Below, one piece after another: positions 1-5,003 of a DNA stretch of 6,674 bases (positions within the stretch are counted from its first letter, which is position 1; each line of letters opens with the position of its first letter). The notes beneath the pieces are model-generated. The model was not told where the DNA came from, made no database searches, and worked only from the letters and a program-made list of their open reading frames with translations. The DNA comes from Tannerellaceae bacterium. Lineage in GTDB: Bacteria > Bacteroidota > Bacteroidia > Bacteroidales > Tannerellaceae. The stretch is taken from assembly GCA_031276545.1 (NCBI GenBank), contig JAISMW010000046.1, forward strand, positions 1-6,674, read 5' to 3'. The position numbers and the translations under genes were made by a program.

Positions 1-1106
1 GATAACGCCTCGCCCGGTCGCGAGGAAAGTTTGTATACCTCGTCCTGATTGGTCCACAGCGCAGGATGATTATTCAGCGTGCCGGTCATATAAAGCGTAC
101 CGTCGGCGACCTGCATCGAGGTGGGGGCTGACAGTTCAACATCTTTTATCAAATGGGTGAGTTTTTGTATCCCGTTAACCCATATCCCGATGCCGCCGTA
201 GGTACCACTGACAACAACAATATCACCGTCCTCTGTTACACAGACTAAGTCGGAGCTTAATACGGGTAATCCTTCCACTTCTAATAATTTTTCCACTTCT
301 CCGTTTGTCCATAAAGCGTGGGAATAACCACACGACTCACACTCAAACGCTGCGTAGCCGACAACATATACGTTGCCGTTCGCAACAAAAACATGGTCAG
401 CATAACTGACGCCGGGCGTGAGACGCTCCACCCCTTCGCTGTTTTTTCGCACGTAAGCCGTTCCCCAGCCATAATAGTCGTCGCCGGTCTGTCCAGCCAC
501 ATAGATATCATCTCCGGACACGTACATGGAGCAAAACGGATAAATCTTTCCCCAGTCATCTATGTTCTTCCACAGGGAGTCGCCTTTCCATACCATGTTA
601 TTATTTTCCATGTCAGGGTAGCTATAGTTGTTGCCTCCGACATAGACGTTACCGTTCAACACAAAGACCTTGTTGGCGGCTCCTTCGCCAAGATGCTGCG
701 CGTTTCCGTTCAGCCACAGTGTCGCCTGCGCAATGCCGTCAATCATTTCATATCCGGCGACATATACGTTATTGCCCGACACGGCAACACATCGGGCTTC
801 CGACTCCCCGGATGAAGAAAGCCGGATTTCCGCATTGTTTCTCCACAGCACTGCATGGCGTTCACTCTCGGTGATGATGTAGCCTGCCACATACACGTCG
901 TGGTTAAGTTGCAATTCTTCCAAATCCTTATAGTTGATGCCGATGTCGCAGGTCGTATTCAAAAGCGCCAATATGACACCGCAAATGAACAGGGAAATCC
1001 TTTCCTTACTCACCGGTTTCTGGGGATTCACTTCCTTTTTTTGAATGGCGTCTGTCTTTATCACGCTCGTGTGCTGTTGCACTTGCTTTGAATGTTTGCT
1101 CTTCAT
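1..1106 (-). CDS. Beta-propeller-like repeat protein, membrane-anchored or exported (C-terminus outside window)
   Basis: Reading the minus strand from ATG at 1106 gives 368 open codons up to the window edge with no stop, so the 3' end is missing. A hydrophobic stretch at residues 37-49 follows a charged 36-residue N-terminus and suggests a signal or membrane anchor. A GTG at codon 32 (1013) would give a more normal signal peptide and is an alternative start. The rest is a tandem repeat: a short strand of the type N-V-Y-V-A-G-Y recurs at residues 70, 113, 153, 200, 245, 295 and 337, spaced 40-50 residues. Most repeats are followed by A-x-L-W-x-N-G (for example 85-91, 128-134, 264-269, 349-353). 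Seven blade-like units with this period fit a beta-propeller fold; the fold is inferred and no catalytic motif is seen. It lies 31 nt downstream of the lipoprotein gene, probably in one operon; GGAAAGAG directly before the ATG may act as a ribosome binding site. Confidence 0.85.
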   Translation of the reverse strand, partial: MKSKHSKQVQQHTSVIKTDAIQKKEVNPQKPVSKERISLFICGVILALLNTTCDIGINYKDLEELQLNHDVYVAGYIITESERHAVLWRNNAEIRLSSSGESEARCVAVSGNNVYVAGYEMIDGIAQATLWLNGNAQHLGEGAANKVFVLNGNVYVGGNNYSYPDMENNNMVWKGDSLWKNIDDWGKIYPFCSMYVSGDDIYVAGQTGDDYYGWGTAYVRKNSEGVERLTPGVSYADHVFVANGNVYVVGYAAFECESCGYSHALWTNGEVEKLLEVEGLPVLSSDLVCVTEDGDIVVVSGTYGGIGIWVNGIQKLTHLIKDVELSAPTSMQVADGTLYMTGTLNNHPALWTNQDEVYKLSSRPGEAL

Positions 1107-1137
1107 CTCTTTCCGCTATATCAATTACTTTTGCTTG

Positions 1138-1608
1138 TTATTTGATCCCGTCGAACTCACGTTTTCCGGTTTCACCGTCCACCAATTCCACACGGGGCCT
1201 GCCCACAAGGGCGCCCATTCGCACCCCGCAACGGACATAATATTCCTTGCCCAGTTCAATCTCTATGGGCAGTTCTTCGCGGGTTTCGGTTTTGGCCCAC
1301 AGCGTTTTCTTTCCTTCACTCGTCACCCTGACGGTCGTTTTGCTTTTGTTCTTCACGCGGAAAACCGCTTCGTCGTCCAGATTCAGGTGGTAACTCATCG
1401 CCCTGCCCATCATGGAAGCGGGTCGATAAACATGTATCAGGGCGCAACTTTCGTCCAGCCTGTAGGTTTCGCCGGGAGTGGCGCTTAACGAGGCTTTTCC
1501 GGCTCCGCAACCCGTCCATAACAAGGAGGTAGCAAACAGACATACTAACCCGGTAACGACGCCTTTCATGACGCTTTTTCTGCTTTTCAAATCTACTGTT
1601 GTTTTCAT
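1138..1608 (-). CDS. DUF2846-like lipoprotein
   Basis: The gene encodes 156 residues with an N-terminal lipoprotein signal: hydrophobic residues 17-31, then lipobox L-W-T-G-C with the acceptor cysteine at residue 34, followed by G-A-G. The mature part contains A-L-I-H-V-Y-R-P (57-64), a central strand-rich segment, and E-Y-Y-V-R-C-G (121-127) followed by V-E-L-V-D-G-E-T-G-K near the end. This order resembles the DUF2846 family of small bacterial lipoproteins, whose function is unknown; the assignment is from memory of the family pattern. The ATG at 1569 (codon 14) gives a compact 21-residue signal peptide and is a serious alternative start to 1608. A TAnnTTTG-like box (TAGATTTG, 1595-1588 on the minus strand) lies between the two ATGs and would favour the inner start, but no matching -33 element is seen. 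It probably heads an operon with the propeller-like gene downstream. Confidence 0.8.
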   Translation of the reverse strand: MKTTVDLKSRKSVMKGVVTGLVCLFATSLLWTGCGAGKASLSATPGETYRLDESCALIHVYRPASMMGRAMSYHLNLDDEAVFRVKNKSKTTVRVTSEGKKTLWAKTETREELPIEIELGKEYYVRCGVRMGALVGRPRVELVDGETGKREFDGIK

Positions 1609-1622
1609 TTTTTTCTGCTTTT
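1575..1622 (-). repeat. 13-bp direct repeat before the two candidate lipoprotein starts
   Basis: On the minus strand AAAAGCAGAAAAA occurs at 1622-1610, directly before the ATG at 1608, and again at 1587-1575, five bases before the ATG at 1569. Both candidate starts therefore have the same purine-rich leader, which suggests a small local duplication of the translation initiation region. The sequence alone does not decide which start is used. Confidence 0.6.
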
Positions 1623-1649
1623 AATTTATAATTCACTTTTGTCTTTCAT

Positions 1650-1874
1650 TTATTTCTCATTGCGGGATTTGCTGTAATCCCGGTGCCGGCAGATTAGGTC
1701 GTTTTCGTCCGTGTGCGGTTTACTTACAATCGTGTCATCAAATATCAAACATGCATCTTCGCTTTCGTATTCCCGAACCAAAGGCTTTACCTTCTGCCAT
1801 AAATCCTTTGAAATCCATCTCTTTTTTCGCCTCGCTAAGTTATGCTTTTTTTGATTGTGCGTAACATGAGTAAA
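1650..1874 (-). pseudogene. Remnant of a DDE transposase (IS4/IS701-like), truncated
   Basis: The minus strand is open from 1874 to a TAA at 1652-1650, about 74 codons, with no good start codon at its head. The translation contains K-D-L-W-Q-K-V-K-P-L-V-R-E-Y-E, then C-L-I-F-D-D-T-I-V and K-P-H-T-D-E-N-D-L-I-C, ending with R-H-R-D-Y-S-K-S-R-N. This pattern is familiar from Bacteroidetes insertion-sequence transposases around the first catalytic Asp, where the text usually reads L-I-F-D-D-T-I, then C-W-H-Y-D-H-S-K-G-R-N-V-K-G. Here the usual W is R and the frame stops where the family normally continues for about 250 more residues, so both ends of the transposase are missing. It is a relic and cannot act as a transposase. 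No terminal inverted repeats could be assigned. The family placement is from motif recognition, not a search. Confidence 0.7.
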
Positions 1875-1887
1875 TCAAAAAAACTTT

Positions 1888-1916
1888 TTTGTTTAACCAA
1901 TAAAGAATTACTTTTG
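1888..1916 (+). promoter_or_regulatory. Candidate Bacteroides-type promoter for the 2004 gene
   Basis: TACTTTTG (1909-1916) is an exact match to the Bacteroides -7 consensus TAnnTTTG. TTTG at 1888-1891 lies 17 bp upstream, slightly short of the usual 19-21 bp for the -33 element. A start near 1922 would leave an A/T-rich leader of about 80 nt before the ATG at 2004. The -33 match is part of a perfect A/T palindrome (1876-1891, CAAAAAA-AC-TTTTTTG). Confidence 0.45.
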
Positions 1917-2003
1917 ACGGCACGTTTTGGTGAAATCGTAACATGATTATTTTTTTTGCCAAAAGGGTATTATGATTTTATAAATTACTAACACTTTTAT
2001 CCC

Positions 2004-2717
2004 ATGAAACACTCAAGCATAAGCATCATTTCGAATGTCATCATCTTGTTCTCCGGTCTGTTCATCCCTGGTGATTTGTTTGCCCAATATAGGCCCCAAG
2101 AGACTATCTGGTCTGCGCCGAATGAGAAATTGATAAAATATGATTTCTACGCAGGGACAGGCGAAGGCGGCTTATACGGATACGGCGCCACATTCAATTC
2201 CTATTCCGCAGGAATGGATATGTATATGCATCTGATCAGTCGTTACGCTTACGGCTATTCTTCTGGCGACTGGGGGAGGTGGGGTGCCTACCACCGGACC
2301 CGGTTTGAACTCAAGAGCATATTTGTAAAGTCGGGAATCGGTTTCACCGTCCTGGACAATCATGAAAAGGTAGGCAACTTTCGTGCCGGCGCCCGGGCTT
2401 ATTCCATTTCAATCCCCATGGAGATAGGGGTAATGGCTGATTACACTGACGATTCATGGCCTTTTGGCAATTTCTTTCACCTGGGAGTCGTGCATCATAT
2501 CAATGTAAAGAAGCCGGCGTCAAATGCGGAAGGCGGCATAAAGGTTTACAGTTTGAGTGTGACGGCAGGTACCGAACTGGCCATTGCCCGAAGAGTTATG
2601 ATTGGCGCCGAACTTGCGTATAGTTTGACCCCCTGGATGCAAAAATATCAGGAACCCGAAAAGATTCATTTGTTTGGATACAGTTTCAAGATCGGGTATT
2701 TGATCTGGAAAGACTAA
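2004..2717 (+). CDS. Exported protein, probable small outer-membrane beta-barrel
   Basis: The gene encodes 237 residues. The N-terminus is a typical signal peptide: M-K-H, a hydrophobic core at about 8-20, and a cleavage region L-F-A-Q near residues 25-28. The mature protein is rich in aromatic and glycine residues and is built of alternating amphipathic strands (about 45-52, 58-72, 98-118, 126-143, 154-167, 178-208), ending in a final strand G-Y-S-F-K-I-G-Y-L-I-W. That design is typical of small outer-membrane barrels, or of porin-family proteins with 8 or so strands. I do not recognise a specific family, and no catalytic motif is visible. There is no clear Shine-Dalgarno sequence; the leader is A/T-rich, as is common in Bacteroidetes. 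It stands alone on the plus strand, divergent from the lipoprotein operon and convergent with comM. The gene call is secure; the barrel assignment is inference. Confidence 0.85.
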   Translation: MKHSSISIISNVIILFSGLFIPGDLFAQYRPQETIWSAPNEKLIKYDFYAGTGEGGLYGYGATFNSYSAGMDMYMHLISRYAYGYSSGDWGRWGAYHRTRFELKSIFVKSGIGFTVLDNHEKVGNFRAGARAYSISIPMEIGVMADYTDDSWPFGNFFHLGVVHHINVKKPASNAEGGIKVYSLSVTAGTELAIARRVMIGAELAYSLTPWMQKYQEPEKIHLFGYSFKIGYLIWKD

Positions 2718-2736
2718 TTTGTTCAGCTTCTTTAAA

Positions 2737-2768
2737 CAATGCGGGTTCGGACCGGCGCCCGCTCATTG
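2737..2768. terminator. Possible shared hairpin terminator between convergent genes
   Basis: CAATGCGGG (2737-2745) pairs with CCCG-CT-CATTG (2758-2768), giving a 9-bp stem with a two-base bulge. It lies in the 90-bp gap between the stop of the 2004 gene and the stop of comM, where a bidirectional terminator would be expected. No clear U-run follows on either strand, so the call is tentative. Confidence 0.35.
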
Positions 2769-2807
2769 GCCGCGACGATTCGCTTGTATCCCCCCCTTTT
2801 CTGCGTG

Positions 2808-4346
2808 CTACGTCCCCCAGCCTTCGCGGTCGAGGTTGCGGTAATTGATGGCTTCGCCCAGGTGACGGGAGTTTACCTGGTCGGCGCCTTCCAGGTCGGC
2901 GATGGTGCGCGATACTTTCAGGATGCGGTCGTAGGCTCTGGCGGAGAGGCTCAGGCGTTGCATGGCCATGCGGAGCCTTGCCATGCCGGCTTCGTCGGGT
3001 CTGACGTATTCGTGCAACTGGCGGGTGTTCATCTGTGCATTGCAATAGATGCCTTCCGAGTTTTTGAAGCGCTCTTCCTGAATGGCGCGGGCCCGGATTA
3101 CCCGTTTGCGTACCGTTTCGCTGGATTCGGAGGGAGCGCGTTCGGAGATCTTTTCGAAGGGGACGGGGACAATCTCTATCTGTATGTCGATGCGGTCCAG
3201 CAGAGGGCCCGAGATGCGGTTCATGTACTTCTGCACCGCGCCCGGAGGGCAGAGGCAGGGGCGTTCGGGATGATTGTAATATCCGCAGGGGCAGGGATTC
3301 ATGGAACTGATCAGCATAAAACCGGCGGGATAGTCTACGGAAAAGCGGGCACGCGAGATGCTTATCCGGCGGTCTTCCAGCGGCTGGCGCATCACTTCCA
3401 GCACATTGCGGTTGAACTCCGGCAGTTCGTCGAGGAAGAGTACGCCGTTGTGCGCCAGGCTTATTTCGCCGGGCTGCGGGAAGGAGCCTCCTCCCACCAT
3501 CGCCACGTTCGAGATCGTATGGTGCGGAGCGCGGAAAGGGCGTTGCGCCATCAGCGAAGTGCCTTTGCTTATTTTTCCCGCCACGGAATGAATCCGTGTG
3601 GTTTCGAGCGATTCCTGTATGGAGAGGGGAGGCAGGATGGTGGGCAGTCGTTTGGCCAGCATGGACTTGCCGCTTCCCGGAGGGCCTACCATCAGCAGGT
3701 TGTGCCCTCCCGCAGCGGCCACTTCGAGGGCACGCTTGACGCTTTCCTGCCCCCGTACGTCCGAGAAATCGTGCTCGAAAATCTCCTGGCGTGCATAGAA
3801 CTCGGCGGTGGTATCCACGCGGACGGGTTCCATCCGGCGTTTTCCGTCTACAAATTCGATAACCTCCAGGATATTCTCCATGCCGTATACGTCTATTCCG
3901 CTTACAACGGCTGCCTCGCGGGCATTTTGTAAGGGAAGGATCAGTCCCTTGAAACCTTCTTCGCGTGCCTGCAGGGCAATGGAGAGAGCGCCCTTCACGG
4001 GGAGAAGGGTGCCGTCGAGCGACAGTTCGCCCATGATGACAAACGAATCAAGCCGGGAACTGTCTATCTTTTCGGCCCCTGCCATGACGCCGATGGCCAG
4101 CGGCAAATCGTACGACGACCCTTCTTTGCGAATGTCGGCCGGCGCCATATTAATCACTATACGGTGGCGCGGAAAGCGGTGTCCGCAGGTTTTCAGAGCC
4201 GAGATGATACGTTCGTGGCTTTCGCGAACGGCCACGTCGGGCAATCCTACCAGAAAAAACTGGATACCCCTGCTGCAATCTACTTCTATAGTCACAATGA
4301 TAGCTGAAATGCCCTGTACGGCGGCGGCGTAAGACTTAACCAACAT
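2808..4346 (-). CDS. comM: YifB/ComM-family Mg-chelatase-like AAA+ ATPase
   Basis: The gene encodes 512 residues, the usual full length for this family. The N-terminal domain (about 1-170) is the Lon-S5-like ChlI-type fold, with F-L-V-G-L-P-D-V-A-V-R-E-S (31-43) and V-I-N-M-A-P-A-D-I-R-K-E-G (64-76). The AAA+ core follows: Walker A G-P-P-G-S-G-K-S (221-228), the R-A-P-H-H-T motif (272-277), Walker B V-L-F-L-D-E (302-307), and the cysteine cluster P-C-P-C-G (351-355) with C364 and C366. The C-terminal lid contains S-A-R-A-Y-D-R-I-L-K-V-S-R-T-I-A-D-L (468-485). In transformable proteobacteria ComM is a hexameric branch-migration helicase that helps integrate incoming DNA during natural transformation; its role in Bacteroidetes is not established. 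AAAGGAAA lies about 9 nt before the ATG and serves as a ribosome binding site. The gene is monocistronic here, with its own candidate promoter at 4410-4417. All motifs are intact. Confidence 0.96.
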   Translation of the reverse strand: MLVKSYAAAVQGISAIIVTIEVDCSRGIQFFLVGLPDVAVRESHERIISALKTCGHRFPRHRIVINMAPADIRKEGSSYDLPLAIGVMAGAEKIDSSRLDSFVIMGELSLDGTLLPVKGALSIALQAREEGFKGLILPLQNAREAAVVSGIDVYGMENILEVIEFVDGKRRMEPVRVDTTAEFYARQEIFEHDFSDVRGQESVKRALEVAAAGGHNLLMVGPPGSGKSMLAKRLPTILPPLSIQESLETTRIHSVAGKISKGTSLMAQRPFRAPHHTISNVAMVGGGSFPQPGEISLAHNGVLFLDELPEFNRNVLEVMRQPLEDRRISISRARFSVDYPAGFMLISSMNPCPCGYYNHPERPCLCPPGAVQKYMNRISGPLLDRIDIQIEIVPVPFEKISERAPSESSETVRKRVIRARAIQEERFKNSEGIYCNAQMNTRQLHEYVRPDEAGMARLRMAMQRLSLSARAYDRILKVSRTIADLEGADQVNSRHLGEAINYRNLDREGWGT

Positions 4347-4392
4347 AATTAAGATTTCCTTTTTTTAGAGATTAGTGTACATTATTTTATGA

Positions 4393-4425
4393 TAATCGCT
4401 TTGCGGGCGCAAATGTAATCGCTTT
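4393..4425 (-). promoter_or_regulatory. Candidate comM promoter with palindrome and paired direct repeat
   Basis: On the minus strand TACATTTG (4417-4410) matches the Bacteroides -7 consensus and is 64 bp upstream of the comM ATG. No -33 TTTG is found at normal spacing; the nearest (4433-4430) is only 12 bp away. The box overlaps a perfect palindrome, TTTGCG-GG-CGCAAA (4400-4413), and lies between or within two direct copies of TAATCGCTTT (4393-4402 and 4416-4425), which start 23 bp apart, about two helical turns. This layout would suit an operator at the start site, but no regulator is known. Confidence 0.45.
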
Positions 4426-4454
4426 ACGCCAAACATCCTAAAAAACTTCCTGAA

Positions 4455-4479
4455 TTGAGAATGGATAGTTGAGAATGGA
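4455..4479. repeat. Tandem TTGAGAATGGA repeat
   Basis: TTGAGAATGGA occurs at 4455-4465 and again, identical, at 4469-4479 (period 14), followed by GAATTA. Similar degenerate TTGAGAATT-type tandem units are familiar from Bacteroidetes intergenic DNA. A related patch in the opposite orientation lies at 4698-4731. Confidence 0.6.
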
Positions 4480-4500
4480 GAATTAGCCGTGCGAAATATA

Positions 4501-4611
4501 TGTAACAGCAAATAATTGTTGCATGATACTTCGCGCAGCCGACTCTCCATGCTAACTGTAACATTTTATTTCCTGTTACACGAACTGTAACAGCACATAT
4601 TTTCTGTTACA
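4501..4611. repeat. Cluster of five TGTAACA sites in both orientations
   Basis: TGTAACA lies at 4501-4507, 4557-4563 and 4586-4592, and its reverse complement TGTTACA at 4574-4580 and 4605-4611. The last four sites form alternative perfect inverted repeats: 7-bp arms with a 10-bp spacer (4557/4574), 8-bp arms with a 5-bp spacer (4573-4580 / 4586-4593) and 8-bp arms with a 10-bp spacer (4586-4593 / 4604-4611). A further TGTAACA is at 4955-4961, just before the surface-protein gene. The cluster could be a binding-site array or a set of mutually exclusive hairpins. Confidence 0.6.
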
Positions 4612-4697
4612 TTCATTTACATCCAAAAACCCCATCAAATCAGGGCTTTTGCCGGGGAGCGTATGACAGTGGTTTTCGGGCTTTTTCGGAAATTTCC

Positions 4698-4731
4698 TCA
4701 ACTTTCAACTCCCAACGCTCAGCTCTCAATG
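4698..4731. repeat. Degenerate CAACTTTCAACTC repeat patch, opposite orientation to 4455-4479
   Basis: The patch is made of imperfect units of the form TCAACTTTCAACTCC and GCTCAGCTCTCAATG. On the opposite strand this reads ATTGAGAGC then AGTTGAAAGTTGAGG, similar to the tandem units at 4455-4479. It is overlapped by a 7-bp inverted repeat, ACTTTCA (4701-4707) with TGAAAGT (4733-4739). Confidence 0.4.
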
Positions 4732-4861
4732 CTGAAAGTCAGGATGTTTGCTTTATCCTTGCAAAAAGCATATTTACAGATGCAAAAAACAAACCATGCT
4801 GAAAATTAGGGGGAAAAGAGAGAAGAAATGTGACATTAAAACCTTCGTTTTAATGTGGCAA

Positions 4862-4895
4862 CAAATGTAGCACAAAAAAAATCGCCTTATCCAAA
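4862..4895 (-). promoter_or_regulatory. Leftward Bacteroides-type promoter inside the inverted repeat
   Basis: On the minus strand TTTG (4895-4892) is followed 22 bp later by TACATTTG (4869-4862), close to the Bacteroides TTTG / TAnnTTTG pattern; the spacer is slightly long. In this orientation it points towards comM, 500 bp away, and transcription would begin near the hairpin at 4833-4856. If the 77-bp segment were inverted it would point at the surface-protein gene, with a leader of about 70 nt. Confidence 0.4.
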
Positions 4896-4923
4896 TGAAA
4901 TACAGGATTTTTCTATTCCCCCG

Positions 4924-4931
4924 CAAAAGTA
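4924..4931 (-). promoter_or_regulatory. Second leftward TAnnTTTG box (weak)
   Basis: TACTTTTG on the minus strand matches the Bacteroides -7 consensus, but no TTTG is found 19-21 bp upstream, where the right arm of the inverted repeat lies. It may be a chance match. Confidence 0.2.
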
Positions 4932-5003
4932 TAACATTTAAACGAAGGTTTTCGTGTAACATGTTGTAGCGGTAATTCGAACAAATTTTAAATTGTGACA
5001 GAT

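Larger units (their letters stand above)
4838..4952. repeat. 19-bp inverted repeat flanking 77 bp; candidate invertible promoter
   Basis: AAAACCTTCGTTTTAATGT (4838-4856) is repeated in reverse complement at 4934-4952 with 18 of 19 matches. The left copy also lies in a perfect hairpin, 10-bp arms ACATTAAAAC / GTTTTAATGT with loop CTTC (4833-4856); the right copy has only traces of this. Between the copies lie 77 bp (4857-4933) carrying two leftward TAnnTTTG boxes. The right arm ends 51 bp before the start of the surface-protein gene. In Bacteroides, inverted repeats of about this size often bound invertible promoters of surface genes; that role is inferred here. No recombinase gene is in the window. 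Confidence 0.6.
4347..5003. other. Repeat-rich gene-free region between comM and the surface-protein gene
   Basis: No convincing gene is seen in these 657 bp. Short open frames exist on the minus strand (4550-4365 and 5028-4774) but have no family resemblance, and they run through repeats or low-complexity A/T stretches. No tRNA or recognisable RNA gene was seen. The region contains the comM promoter, two patches of degenerate GAGAAT/TTCAAC repeats, the TGTAACA cluster, and the 19-bp inverted repeat with internal promoter, each listed separately. Confidence 0.6.

Noticed and set aside
948..961. Lipobox in the propeller-like protein (N-T-T-C, residues 50-53)
   Set aside because: Threonine at -1 and asparagine at -3 do not fit the lipobox consensus.
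318..1488. Several plus-strand open frames of 70-165 codons
   Set aside because: They are antisense to the propeller and lipoprotein genes, overlap one another in different frames, and show no signal peptide or family motif.
1663..1682. Hairpin CGGGATT / AATCCCG with a 6-base loop
   Set aside because: It lies within the transposase relic and no U-run follows; it could be a chance pairing, so it was not called a terminator.
2739..3932. 397-codon open frame on the plus strand
   Set aside because: It lies antisense to comM, whose motifs are intact. Its translation is Ala/Gly/His/Arg-rich without any domain and is a by-product of the codon use of comM.
4365..4550. 61-codon minus-strand frame
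   Set aside because: It is a translation of the tandem TTGAGAATGGA repeats and the comM promoter, with no ribosome binding site or family resemblance.
4501..4611. CRISPR array
   Set aside because: The repeats are only 7-8 bp, in both orientations and irregularly spaced, with no unique spacers of constant length.
4809..4922. Second inverted pair, GGGGGAAAAGA (4809-4819) with TCTATTCCCCC (4912-4922), 10 of 11 matches
   Set aside because: It interleaves with the longer 19-bp pair and is low in complexity. It is kept only as a weaker alternative boundary for an invertible segment.
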